DNA of 64,000 bases from Karalla daura (Eukaryota; Chordata; Actinopteri; Chaetodontiformes; Leiognathidae). Shown piece after piece: positions 41,601-55,300 of the stretch (position 1 is the stretch's first letter; every line of letters begins with the position of its first letter). The position numbers and the translations under genes were made by a program. The DNA is taken from contig JANZKI010000095.1 of NCBI GenBank assembly GCA_029224185.1, positions 91,001 through 155,000 of the forward strand, read 5' to 3'. The notes below the pieces were generated by a model. That model saw nothing but the letters and a program-made list of their open reading frames with translations, was not told the DNA's origin and searched no databases.

Positions 41601-43320
41601 CCAATGGTGCATGTGTCAACACACTTTTTCAAAGCGCTTTTCCCCACAGTCTCCTATGCAGGGGGCTGTAAACAGGCTCAACTAAGCGTTCTAAACACTT
41701 TTCAGGCCTGTTGCTTTACTGCGTATTGGCCAATGGTGCATGTGTCAACAGACTTTTTCAAAGCGTTTTTCCCCACAGTCTCCTATGCAGGGGGCTGTAA
41801 ACAGGCTCAACTAAGCGTTCTAAACACTTTGACGGCCTGTTGCTGCACTGCGTATTGGCCAATGGTGCATGTGTCAACACACTTTTTCAAAGCGCTTCAC
41901 CCCACAGTCTCCTATGCAGTGGGATGTAAACAGGCTCAACTAAGTGTTCTAAACACTTTGACGGCCTGTTGCTGCACTGCGTATTGGCCAATGGTGCATG
42001 TGTCAACACACTTTTTCAAAGCACTTTTCCCCACAGTCTCCTATGCAGGGGGCTGTAAACAGGCTCAACTAAGCGTTCTAAACACTTTGACGCCCTTTTG
42101 CTGCACTGCGTATTGGCCAATGGTGCATGTGTCAACACACTTTTTCAAAGCGCTTTTCCCCACAGTCTCCTATGCAGGGGGCTGTAAACAGGCTCAACTA
42201 AGCGTTCTAAACACTTTGACGCCCTTTTGCTGCACTGTGTATTGGCCAATGGTGCATGTGTCAACACACTTTTTCAAAGCGCTTTTCCCCACAGTCTTCT
42301 ATGCAGGGGGCTGTAAACAGGCTCAACTAAGCGTTCTAAACACTTTGACGGCCTGTTGCTGCACTGCGTATTGGCCAATGGTGCATGTGTCAACACACTT
42401 TTTCAAAGCGCTTCACCCCACAGTCTCCTATGCAGTGGGATGTAAACAGGCTCAACTAAGTGTTCTAAACACTTTGACGGCCTGTTGCTGCACTGCGTAT
42501 TGGCCAATGGTGCATGTGTCAACACACTTTTTCAAAGCACTTTTCCCCACAGTCTCCTATGCAGGGGGCTGTAAACAGGCTCAACTAAGCGTTCTAAACA
42601 CTTTGACGGCCTGTTGCTGCACTGCGTATTGGCCAATGGTGCATGTGTCAACATACTTTTTCAAAGCGCTTTTCCCCACAGTCTCCGATGCAGGGGGCTG
42701 TAAACAGGCTCAACTAAGCGTTCTAAACACTTTTCAGGCCTGTTGCTTTACTGCGTATTGGCCAATGGTGCATGTGTCAACAGACTTTTTCAAAGCGCTT
42801 TTCCCCACAGTCTCCTATGCAGGGGGCTGTAAACAGGCTCAACTAAGCGTTCTAAACACTTTTCAGGCCTGTTGCTGCACTGCGTATTGGCCAATGGTGC
42901 ATGTGTCAACACACTTTTTCAAAGCGCTTTTCCCCACAGTCTCCTATGCAGGGGGCAGTAAACAGGCTCAACTAAGCGTTCTAAACACTTTGACGGCCTG
43001 TTGCTGCACTGCGTATTGGCCAATGGTGCATGTGTCAACACACTTTTTCTAAGCGCTTTTCCCCACAGTCTCCTATGCAGGGGGCTGTAAACAGGCTCAA
43101 CTAAGCGTTCTAAACACTTTTCAGGCCTGTTGCTGCACTGCGTATTGGCCAATGGTGCATGTGTCAACACACTTTTTCAAAGCGCTTCACCCCACAGTCT
43201 CCTATGCAGGGGGCTGTAAACTGGCTCAACTAAGCGTTCTAAACACTTTGACGGCCTGTTGCTGCACTGCGTATTGGCCAATGGTGCATGTGTCAACAGA
43301 CTTTTTCAAAGTGCTTTTCC
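35638..43320 (+). repeat. Domain III, 59-monomer higher-order unit, copy 2 (with one extra monomer)
   Basis: Nearly identical to copy 1, for example over the whole 28,028-30,463 and 35,638-38,073 stretch apart from rare single changes (cacagcg at 29,207 against cactgcg at 36,817). One extra 129-bp monomer has been gained at about 41,570-41,830: after it the offset from copy 1 rises from 7,610 to 7,739. Similarity ends near 43,320, where ccatagtctcctatgc faces ccacagtctcctaggc. Confidence 0.86.
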
Positions 43321-46300
43321 CCATAGTCTCCTATGCAGGGGGCTGTAAACAGGCTCAACTAAGCGTTCTAAACACTTTGACGGCCTGTTGCTGCACTGCG
43401 TATTGGCCAATGGTGCATGTGTCAACACACTTTTTCAAAGCGCTTTCCCCCACAGTCTCCTATGCAGGGGGCTGTAAACAGGCTCAACTAAGCGTTCTAC
43501 ACACTTTTCAGGCCTGTTGCTGCACTGCGTATTGGCCAATGGTGCATGTGTCAACACACTTTTTCAAAGCGCTTTTCCCCACAGTCTCCTATGCAGGGGG
43601 CTGTAAACAGGCTCAACTAAGCGTTCTAAACACTTTGACGCCCTTTTGCTGCACTGCGTATTGGCCAATGGTGCATGTGTCAACACACTTTTTCAAAGCG
43701 CTTTTCCCCACAGTCTCCAATGCAGGGGGCTGTAAACAGGCTCAACTAAGCGTTCTAAACACTTTGACGCCCTTTTGCTGCACTGCGTATTGGCCAATGG
43801 TGCATGTGTCAACACACTTTTTCAAAGCGCTTTTCCCCACAGTCTCCTATGCAGGGGGCTGTAAACAGGCTCAACTAAGCGTTCTAAACACTTTGACGCC
43901 CTTTTGCTGCACTGTGTATTGGCCAATGGTGCATGTGTCAACACACTTTTTCAAAGCGCTTTTCCCCACAGTCTTCTATGCAGGGGGCTGTAAACAGGCT
44001 CAACTAAGCGTTCTAAACACTTTGACGGCCTGTTGCTGCACTGCGTATTGGCCAATGGTGCATGTGTCAACACACTTTTTCAAAGCGCTTCACCCCACAG
44101 TCTCCTATGCAGTGGGATGTAAACAGGCTCAACTTAGTGTTCTAAACACTTTGACGGCCTGTTGCTGCACTGCGTATTGGCCAATGGTGCATGTGTCAAC
44201 ACACTTTTTCAAAGCACTTTTCCCCACAGTCTCCTATGCAGGGGGCTGTAAACAGGCTCAACTAAGCGTTCTAAACACTTTGACGGCCTGTTGCTGCACT
44301 GCGTATTGGCCAATGGTGCATGTGTCAACACACTTTTTCAAAGCGCTTTTCCCCACAGTCTCCTATGCAGGGGGCTGTAAACAGGCTCAACTAAGCGTTC
44401 TAAACACTTTTCAGGCCTGTTGCTTTACTGCGTATTGGCCAATGGTGCATGTGTCAACAGACTTTTTCAAAGCGTTTTTCCCCACAGTCTCCTATGCAGG
44501 GGGCTGTAAACAGGCTCAACTAAGCGTTCTAAACACTTTTCAGGCCTGTTGCTGCACTGCGTATTGGCCAATGGTGCATGTGTCAACACACTTTTTCAAA
44601 GCGCTTTTCCCCACAGTCTTCTATGCAGGGGGCTGTAAACAGGCTCAACTAAGCGTTCTAAACACTTTGACGCCCTTTTGCTGCACTGCGTATTGGCCAA
44701 TGGTGCATGTGTCAACACACTTTTTCAAAGCGCTTTTCCCCACAGTCTCCAATGCAGGGGGCTGTAAACAGGCTCAACTAAGCGTTCTAAACACTTTGAC
44801 GCCCTTTTGCTGCACTGCGTATTGGCCAATGGTGCATGTGTCAACACACTTTTTCAAAGCGCTTTTCCCCACAGTCTCCTATGCAGGGGGCTGTAAACAG
44901 GCTCAACTAAGCGTTCTAAACACTTTGACGCCCTTTTGCTGCACTGTGTATTGGCCAATGGTGCATGTGTCAACACACTTTTTCAAAGCGCTTTTCCCCA
45001 CAGTCTTCTATGCAGGGGGCTGTAAACAGGCTCAACTAAGCGTTCTAAACACTTTGACGGCCTGTTGCTGCACTGCGTATTGGCCAATGGTGCATGTGTC
45101 AACACACTTTTTCAAAGCGCTTCACCCCACAGTCTCCTATGCAGTGGGATGTAAACAGGCTCAACTAAGTGTTCTAAACACTTTGACGGCCTGTTGCTGC
45201 ACTGCGTATTGGCCAATGGTGCATGTGTCAACACACTTTTTCAAAGCACTTTTCCCCACAGTCTCCTATGCAGGGGGCTGTAAACAGGCTCAACTAAGCG
45301 TTCTAAACACTTTGACGGCCTGTTGCTGCACTGCGTATTGGCCAATGGTGCATGTGTCAACACACTTTTTCAAAGCGCTTTTCCCCACAGTCTCCTATGC
45401 AGGGGGCTGTAAACAGGCTCAACTAAGCGTTCTAAACACTTTTCAGGCCTGTTGCTTTACTGCGTATTGGCCAATGGTGCATGTGTCAACAGACTTTTTC
45501 AAAGCGTTTTTCCCCACAGTCTCCTATGCAGGGGGCTGTAAACAGGCTCAACTAAGCGTTCTAAACACTTTTCAGGCCTGTTGCTGCACTGCGTATTGGC
45601 CAATGGTGCATGTGTCAACACACTTTTTCAAAGCGCTTTTCCCCACAGTCTTCTATGCAGGGGGCTGTAAACAGGCTCAACTAAGCGTTCTAAACACTTT
45701 GACGGCCTGTTGCTGCACTGCGTATTGGCCAATGGTGCATGTGTCAACACACTTTTTCAAAGCGCTTCACCCCACAGTCTCCTATGCAGTGGGATGTAAA
45801 CAGGCTCAACTAAGTGTTCTAAACACTTTGACGGCCTGTTGCTGCACTGCGTATTGGCCAATGGTGCATGTGTCAACACACTTTTTCAAAGCACTTTTCC
45901 CCACAGTCTCCTATGCAGGGGGCTGTAAACAGGCTCAACTAAGCGTTCTAAACACTTTGACGCCCTTTTGCTGCACTGCGTATTGGCCAATGGTGCATGT
46001 GTCAACACACTTTTTCAAAGCGCTTTTCCCCACAGTCTCCTATGCAGGGGGCTGTAAACAGGCTCAACTAAGCGTTCTAAACACTTTGACGCCCTTTTGC
46101 TGCACTGTGTATTGGCCAATGGTGCATGTGTCAACACACTTTTTCAAAGCGCTTTTCCCCACAGTCTTCTATGCAGGGGGCTGTAAACAGGCTCAACTAA
46201 GCGTTCTAAACACTTTGACGGCCTGTTGCTGCACTGCGTATTGGCCAATGGTGCATGTGTCAACACACTTTTTCAAAGCACTTTTCCCCACAGTCTCCTA

Positions 46301-46892
46301 TGCAGGGGGCTGTAAACAGGCTCAACTAAGCGTTCTAAACACTTTGACGGCCTGTTGCTGCACTGCGTATTGGCCAATGGTGCATGTGTCAACATACTTT
46401 TTCAAAGCGCTTTTCCCCACAGTCTCCGATGCAGGGGGCTGTAAACAGGCTCAACTAAGCGTTCTAAACACTTTTCAGGCCTGTTGCTTTACTGCGTATT
46501 GGCCAATGGTGCATGTGTCAACAGACTTTTTCAAAGCGCTTTTCCCCACAGTCTCCTATGCAGGGGGCTGTAAACAGGCTCAACTAAGCGTTCTAAACAC
46601 TTTTCAGGCCTGTTGCTGCACTGCGTATTGGCCAATGGTGCATGTGTCAACACACTTTTTCAAAGCGCTTTTCCCCACAGTCTCCTATGCAGGGGGCAGT
46701 AAACAGGCTCAACTAAGCGTTCTAAACACTTTGACGGCCTGTTGCTGCACTGCGTATTGGCCAATGGTGCATGTGTCAACACACTTTTTCTAAGCGCTTT
46801 TCCCCACAGTCTCCTATGCAGGGGGCTGTAAACAGGCTCAACTAAGCGTTCTAAACACTTTTCAGGCCTTTTGCTGCACTGCGTATTGGCCA
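43321..46892 (+). repeat. Domain III transitional segment
   Basis: Made of the same monomer types as the 59-monomer unit but rearranged. The tttttctaagcg landmark returns after 3,741 bp (29 x 129) between 43,050 and 46,791. Inside it an 8-monomer repeat (1,032 bp) brings back agtctccaatgcag at 43,713 and 44,745. It links the 59-monomer period to the 42-monomer period. Confidence 0.75.
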
Positions 46893-49800
46893 ATGGTGCA
46901 TGTGTCAACACACTTTTTCAAAGCGCTTCACCCCACAGTCTCCTATGCAGGGGGCTGTAAACTGGCTCAACTAAGCGTTCTAAACACTTTGACGGCCTGT
47001 TGCTGCACTGCGTATTGGCCAATGGTGCATGTGTCAACACACTTTTTCAAAGCGCTTTCCCCCACAGTCTCCTATGCAGGGGGCTGTAAACAGGCTCAAC
47101 TAAGTGTTCTAAACACTTTGACGGCCTGTTGCTGCACTGCGTATTGGCCAATGGTGCATGTGTCAACACACTTTTTCAAAGCGCTTTTCCCCACAGTCTC
47201 CGATGCAGGGGGCTGTAAACGGGCTCAACTAAGCGTTCTAAACACTTTGACGGCCTGTTGCTGCACTGCGTATTGGCCAATGGTGCATGTGTCAACACAC
47301 TTTTTCAAAGCGCTTTCCCCCACAGTCTCCTATGCAGGGGACTGTATACAGGCTCAACTAAGCGTTCTAAACACTTTGACGGCCTGTTGCTGCACTGCGT
47401 ATTGGCCAATGGTGCATGTGTCAACACGCTTTTTCAAAGCGCTTTTCCCCACAGTCTCCTATGCAGGGGGCTGGAAACAGGCTCAACTAAGCGTTCTAAA
47501 CACTTTGACGGCCTGTTGCTGCACTGCGTATTGGCCAATGGTGCATGTGTCAACACACTTTTTCAAAGCGCTTTTCCCCACAGTCTCCTATGCAGGGGGC
47601 TGTAAACAGGCTCAACTAAGCGTTCTAAACACTTTGACGGCCTGTTGCTGCACTGCGTATTGGCCAATGGTGCATGTGTCAACACACTTTTTCAAAGCGC
47701 TTTTCCCCACAGTCTCCGACGCAGGGGGCTGTAAACAGGCTCAACTAAGCGTTCTAAACACTTTTCAGGCCTGTTGCTGCACTGCGTATTGGCCAATGGT
47801 GCATGTGTCAACACACTTTTTCAAAGCGCTTTTCCCCACAGTCTCCTATGCAAGGGGCTGTAAACAGGCTCAACTAAGCGTTCTAAACACTTTGACGGCC
47901 TGTTGCTGCACTGCGTATTGGCCAATGGTGCATGTGTCAACACACTTTTTCAAAGCGCTTTTCCCCACAGTCTTCTATGCAGGGGGATGTAAACAGGCTC
48001 AACTAAGCGTTCTAAACACTTTGACGGCCTGTTGCTGCACTGCGTATTGGCCAATGGTGCATGTGTCAACACACTTTTTCAAAGCGCTTCACCCCACAGT
48101 CTCCTATGCAGGGGGCTGTAAACAGGCTCAACTAAGCGTTCTAAACACTTTGACGGCCTGTTGCTGCACTGCGTATTGGCCAATGGTGCATGTGTCAACA
48201 GACTTTTTCAAAGTGCTTTTCCCCATAGTCTCCTATGCAGGGGGCTGTAAACAGGCTCAACTAAGCGTTCTAAACACTTTGACGGCCTGTTGCTGCACTG
48301 CGTATTGGCCAATGGTGCATGTGTCAACACACTTTTTCAAAGCGCTTCACCCCACAGTCTCCTATGCAGTGGGATGTAAACAGGCTCAACTAAGTGTTCT
48401 AAACACTTTGACGGCCTGTTGCTGCACTGCGTATTGGCCAATGGTGCATGTGTCAACACACTTTTTCAAAGCACTTTTCCCCACAGTCTCCTATGCAGGG
48501 GGCTGTAAACAGGCTCAACTAAGCGTTCTAAACACTTTGACGCCCTTTTGCTGCACTGCGTATTGGCCAATGGTGCATGTGTCAACACACTTTTTCAAAG
48601 CGCTTTTCCCCACAGTCTCCTATGCAGGGGGCTGTAAACAGGCTCAACTAAGCGTTCTAAACACTTTGACGCCCTTTTGCTGCACTGTGTATTGGCCAAT
48701 GGTGCATGTGTCAACACACTTTTTCAAAGCGCTTTTCCCCACAGTCTTCTATGCAGGGGGCTGTAAACAGGCTCAACTAAGCGTTCTAAACACTTTGACG
48801 GCCTGTTGCTGCACTGCGTATTGGCCAATGGTGCATGTGTCAACACACTTTTTCAAAGCGCTTCACCCCACAGTCTCCTATGCAGTGGGATGTAAACAGG
48901 CTCAACTAAGTGTTCTAAACACTTTGACGGCCTGTTGCTGCACTGCGTATTGGCCAATGGTGCATGTGTCAACACACTTTTTCAAAGCACTTTTCCCCAC
49001 AGTCTCCTATGCAGGGGGCTGTAAACAGGCTCAACTAAGCGTTCTAAACACTTTGACGGCCTGTTGCTGCACTGCGTATTGGCCAATGGTGCATGTGTCA
49101 ACATACTTTTTCAAAGCGCTTTTCCCCACAGTCTCCGATGCAGGGGGCTGTAAACAGGCTCAACTAAGCGTTCTAAACACTTTTCAGGCCTGTTGCTTTA
49201 CTGCGTATTGGCCAATGGTGCATGTGTCAACAGACTTTTTCAAAGCGCTTTTCCCCACAGTCTCCTATGCAGGGGGCTGTAAACAGGCTCAACTAAGCGT
49301 TCTAAACACTTTTCAGGCCTGTTGCTGCACTGCGTATTGGCCAATGGTGCATGTGTCAACACACTTTTTCAAAGCGCTTTTCCCCACAGTCTCCTATGCA
49401 GGGGGCAGTAAACAGGCTCAACTAAGCGTTCTAAACACTTTGACGGCCTGTTGCTGCACTGCGTATTGGCCAATGGTGCATGTGTCAACACACTTTTTCA
49501 AAGCGCTTTTCCCCACAGTCTCCTATGCAGGGGGCTGTAAACAGGCTCAACTAAGCGTTCTAAACACTTTTCAGGCCTGTTGCTGCACTGCGTATTGGCC
49601 AATGGTGCATGTGTCAACACACTTTTTCAAAGCGCTTCACCCCACAGTCTCCTATGCAGGGGGCTGTAAACTGGCTCAACTAAGCGTTCTAAACACTTTG
49701 ACGGCCTGTTGCTGCACTGCGTATTGGCCAATGGTGCATGTGTCAACAGACTTTTTCAAAGTGCTTTTCCCCATAGTCTCCTATGCAGGGGGCTGTAAAC

Positions 49801-52310
49801 AGGCTCAACTAAGCGTTCTAAACACTTTGACGGCCTGTTGCTGCACTGCGTATTGGCCAATGGTGCATGTGTCAACACACTTTTTCAAAGCGCTTTCCCC
49901 CACAGTCTCCTATGCAGGGGGCTGTAAACAGGCTCAACTAAGCGTTCTACACACTTTTCAGGCCTGTTGCTGCACTGCGTATTGGCCAATGGTGCATGTG
50001 TCAACACACTTTTTCAAAGCGCTTTTCCCCACAGTCTCCTATGCAGGGGGCTGTAAACAGGCTCAACTAAGCGTTCTAAACACTTTGACGCCCTTTTGCT
50101 GCACTGCGTATTGGCCAATGGTGCATGTGTCAACACACTTTTTCAAAGCGCTTTTCCCCACAGTCTCCAATGCAGGGGGCTGTAAACAGGCTCAACTAAG
50201 CGTTCTAAACACTTTGACGCCCTTTTGCTGCACTGCGTATTGGCCAATGGTGCATGTGTCAACACACTTTTTCAAAGCGCTTTTCCCCACAGTCTCCTAT
50301 GCAGGGGGCTGTAAACAGGCTCAACTAAGCGTTCTAAACACTTTGACGCCCTTTTGCTGCACTGTGTATTGGCCAATGGTGCATGTGTCAACACACTTTT
50401 TCAAAGCGCTTTTCCCCACAGTCTTCTATGCAGGGGGCTGTAAACAGGCTCAACTAAGCGTTCTAAACACTTTGACGGCCTGTTGCTGCACTGCGTATTG
50501 GCCAATGGTGCATGTGTCAACACACTTTTTCAAAGCGCTTCACCCCACAGTCTCCTATGCAGTGGGATGTAAACAGGCTCAACTAAGTGTTCTAAACACT
50601 TTGACGGCCTGTTGCTGCACTGCGTATTGGCCAATGGTGCATGTGTCAACACACTTTTTCAAAGCACTTTTCCCCACAGTCTCCTATGCAGGGGGCTGTA
50701 AACAGGCTCAACTAAGCGTTCTAAACACTTTGACGGCCTGTTGCTGCACTGCGTATTGGCCAATGGTGCATGTGTCAACACACTTTTTCAAAGCGCTTTT
50801 CCCCACAGTCTCCTATGCAGGGGGCTGTAAACAGGCTCAACTAAGCGTTCTAAACACTTTTCAGGCCTGTTGCTTTACTGCGTATTGGCCAATGGTGCAT
50901 GTGTCAACAGACTTTTTCAAAGCGCTTTTCCCCACAGTCTCCTATGCAGGGGGCTGTAAACAGGCTCAACTAAGCGTTCTAAACACTTTTCAGGCCTGTT
51001 GCTGCACTGCGTATTGGCCAATGGTGCATGTGTCAACACACTTTTTCAAAGCGCTTTTCCCCACAGTCTTCTATGCAGGGGGCTGTAAACAGGCTCAACT
51101 AAGCGTTCTAAACACTTTGACGGCCTGTTGCTGCACTGCGTATTGGCCAATGGTGCATGTGTCAACACACTTTTTCAAAGCGCTTCACCCCACAGTCTCC
51201 TATGCAGTGGGATGTAAACAGGCTCAACTAAGTGTTCTAAACACTTTGACGGCCTGTTGCTGCACTGCGTATTGGCCAATGGTGCATGTGTCAACACACT
51301 TTTTCAAAGCACTTTTCCCCACAGTCTCCTATGCAGGGGGCTGTAAACAGGCTCAACTAAGCGTTCTAAACACTTTGACGCCCTTTTGCTGCACTGCGTA
51401 TTGGCCAATGGTGCATGTGTCAACACACTTTTTCAAAGCGCTTTTCCCCACAGTCTCCTATGCAGGGGGCTGTAAACAGGCTCAACTAAGCGTTCTAAAC
51501 ACTTTGACGCCCTTTTGCTGCACTGTGTATTGGCCAATGGTGCATGTGTCAACACACTTTTTCAAAGCGCTTTTCCCCACAGTCTTCTATGCAGGGGGCT
51601 GTAAACAGGCTCAACTAAGCGTTCTAAACACTTTGACGGCCTGTTGCTGCACTGCGTATTGGCCAATGGTGCATGTGTCAACACACTTTTTCAAAGCACT
51701 TTTCCCCACAGTCTCCTATGCAGGGGGCTGTAAACAGGCTCAACTAAGCGTTCTAAACACTTTGACGGCCTGTTGCTGCACTGCGTATTGGCCAATGGTG
51801 CATGTGTCAACATACTTTTTCAAAGCGCTTTTCCCCACAGTCTCCGATGCAGGGGGCTGTAAACAGGCTCAACTAAGCGTTCTAAACACTTTTCAGGCCT
51901 GTTGCTTTACTGCGTATTGGCCAATGGTGCATGTGTCAACAGACTTTTTCAAAGCGCTTTTCCCCACAGTCTCCTATGCAGGGGGCTGTAAACAGGCTCA
52001 ACTAAGCGTTCTAAACACTTTTCAGGCCTGTTGCTGCACTGCGTATTGGCCAATGGTGCATGTGTCAACACACTTTTTCAAAGCGCTTTTCCCCACAGTC
52101 TCCTATGCAGGGGGCAGTAAACAGGCTCAACTAAGCGTTCTAAACACTTTGACGGCCTGTTGCTGCACTGCGTATTGGCCAATGGTGCATGTGTCAACAC
52201 ACTTTTTCTAAGCGCTTTTCCCCACAGTCTCCTATGCAGGGGGCTGTAAACAGGCTCAACTAAGCGTTCTAAACACTTTTCAGGCCTTTTGCTGCACTGC
52301 GTATTGGCCA
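46893..52310 (+). repeat. Domain III, 42-monomer higher-order unit (5,418 bp), copy 1
   Basis: The unit recurs at 52,311 and 57,729 with an exact offset of 5,418 bp (42 x 129). Ordered landmarks are gcttcaccccacag with ctggctc at the start, ggggactgtatacagg, caacacgctt with ggctggaaacagg, gacgcagg, gcaaggggctg, the gacgcccttttgc pair and tttttctaagcg at the end. Confidence 0.9.
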
Positions 52311-55300
52311 ATGGTGCATGTGTCAACACACTTTTTCAAAGCGCTTCACCCCACAGTCTCCTATGCAGGGGGCTGTAAACTGGCTCAACTAAGCGTTCTA
52401 AACACTTTGACGGCCTGTTGCTGCACTGCGTATTGGCCAATGGTGCATGTGTCAACACACTTTTTCAAAGCGCTTTCCCCCACAGTCTCCTATGCAGGGG
52501 GCTGTAAACAGGCTCAACTAAGTGTTCTAAACACTTTGACGGCCTGTTGCTGCACTGCGTATTGGCCAATGGTGCATGTGTCAACACACTTTTTCAAAGC
52601 GCTTTTCCCCACAGTCTCCGATGCAGGGGGCTGTAAACGGGCTCAACTAAGCGTTCTAAACACTTTGACGGCCTGTTGCTGCACTGCGTATTGGCCAATG
52701 GTGCATGTGTCAACACACTTTTTCAAAGCGCTTTCCCCCACAGTCTCCTATGCAGGGGACTGTATACAGGCTCAACTAAGCGTTCTAAACACTTTGACGG
52801 CCTGTTGCTGCACTGCGTATTGGCCAATGGTGCATGTGTCAACACGCTTTTTCAAAGCGCTTTTCCCCACAGTCTCCTATGCAGGGGGCTGGAAACAGGC
52901 TCAACTAAGCGTTCTAAACACTTTGACGGCCTGTTGCTGCACTGCGTATTGGCCAATGGTGCATGTGTCAACACACTTTTTCAAAGCGCTTTTCCCCACA
53001 GTCTCCTATGCAGGGGGCTGTAAACAGGCTCAACTAAGCGTTCTAAACACTTTGACGGCCTGTTGCTGCACTGCGTATTGGCCAATGGTGCATGTGTCAA
53101 CACACTTTTTCAAAGCGCTTTTCCCCACAGTCTCCGACGCAGGGGGCTGTAAACAGGCTCAACTAAGCGTTCTAAACACTTTTCAGGCCTGTTGCTGCAC
53201 TGCGTATTGGCCAATGGTGCATGTGTCAACACACTTTTTCAAAGCGCTTTTCCCCACAGTCTCCTATGCAAGGGGCTGTAAACAGGCTCAACTAAGCGTT
53301 CTAAACACTTTGACGGCCTGTTGCTGCACTGCGTATTGGCCAATGGTGCATGTGTCAACACACTTTTTCAAAGCGCTTTTCCCCACAGTCTTCTATGCAG
53401 GGGGATGTAAACAGGCTCAACTAAGCGTTCTAAACACTTTGACGGCCTGTTGCTGCACTGCGTATTGGCCAATGGTGCATGTGTCAACACACTTTTTCAA
53501 AGCGCTTCACCCCACAGTCTCCTATGCAGGGGGCTGTAAACAGGCTCAACTAAGCGTTCTAAACACTTTGACGGCCTGTTGCTGCACTGCGTATTGGCCA
53601 ATGGTGCATGTGTCAACAGACTTTTTCAAAGTGCTTTTCCCCATAGTCTCCTATGCAGGGGGCTGTAAACAGGCTCAACTAAGCGTTCTAAACACTTTGA
53701 CGGCCTGTTGCTGCACTGCGTATTGGCCAATGGTGCATGTGTCAACACACTTTTTCAAAGCGCTTCACCCCACAGTCTCCTATGCAGTGGGATGTAAACA
53801 GGCTCAACTAAGTGTTCTAAACACTTTGACGGCCTGTTGCTGCACTGCGTATTGGCCAATGGTGCATGTGTCAACACACTTTTTCAAAGCACTTTTCCCC
53901 ACAGTCTCCTATGCAGGGGGCTGTAAACAGGCTCAACTAAGCGTTCTAAACACTTTGACGCCCTTTTGCTGCACTGCGTATTGGCCAATGGTGCATGTGT
54001 CAACACACTTTTTCAAAGCGCTTTTCCCCACAGTCTCCTATGCAGGGGGCTGTAAACAGGCTCAACTAAGCGTTCTAAACACTTTGACGCCCTTTTGCTG
54101 CACTGTGTATTGGCCAATGGTGCATGTGTCAACACACTTTTTCAAAGCGCTTTTCCCCACAGTCTTCTATGCAGGGGGCTGTAAACAGGCTCAACTAAGC
54201 GTTCTAAACACTTTGACGGCCTGTTGCTGCACTGCGTATTGGCCAATGGTGCATGTGTCAACACACTTTTTCAAAGCGCTTCACCCCACAGTCTCCTATG
54301 CAGTGGGATGTAAACAGGCTCAACTAAGTGTTCTAAACACTTTGACGGCCTGTTGCTGCACTGCGTATTGGCCAATGGTGCATGTGTCAACACACTTTTT
54401 CAAAGCACTTTTCCCCACAGTCTCCTATGCAGGGGGCTGTAAACAGGCTCAACTAAGCGTTCTAAACACTTTGACGGCCTGTTGCTGCACTGCGTATTGG
54501 CCAATGGTGCATGTGTCAACATACTTTTTCAAAGCGCTTTTCCCCACAGTCTCCGATGCAGGGGGCTGTAAACAGGCTCAACTAAGCGTTCTAAACACTT
54601 TTCAGGCCTGTTGCTTTACTGCGTATTGGCCAATGGTGCATGTGTCAACAGACTTTTTCAAAGCGCTTTTCCCCACAGTCTCCTATGCAGGGGGCTGTAA
54701 ACAGGCTCAACTAAGCGTTCTAAACACTTTTCAGGCCTGTTGCTGCACTGCGTATTGGCCAATGGTGCATGTGTCAACACACTTTTTCAAAGCGCTTTTC
54801 CCCACAGTCTCCTATGCAGGGGGCAGTAAACAGGCTCAACTAAGCGTTCTAAACACTTTGACGGCCTGTTGCTGCACTGCGTATTGGCCAATGGTGCATG
54901 TGTCAACACACTTTTTCAAAGCGCTTTTCCCCACAGTCTCCTATGCAGGGGGATGTAAACAGGCTCAACTAAGCGTTCTAAACACTTTTCAGGCCTGTTA
55001 CTGCACTGCGTATTGGCCAATGGTGCATGTGTCAACACACTTTTTCAAAGCGCTTCACCCCACAGTCTCCTATGCAGGGGGCTGTAAACTGGCTCAACTA
55101 AGCGTTCTAAACACTTTGACGGCCTGTTGCTGCACTGCGTATTGGCCAATGGTGCATGTGTCAACAGACTTTTTCAAAGTGCTTTTCCCCATAGTCTCCT
55201 ATGCAGGGGGCTGTAAACAGGCTCAACTAAGCGTTCTAAACACTTTGACGGCCTGTTGCTGCACTGCGTATTGGCCAATGGTGCATGTGTCAACACACTT

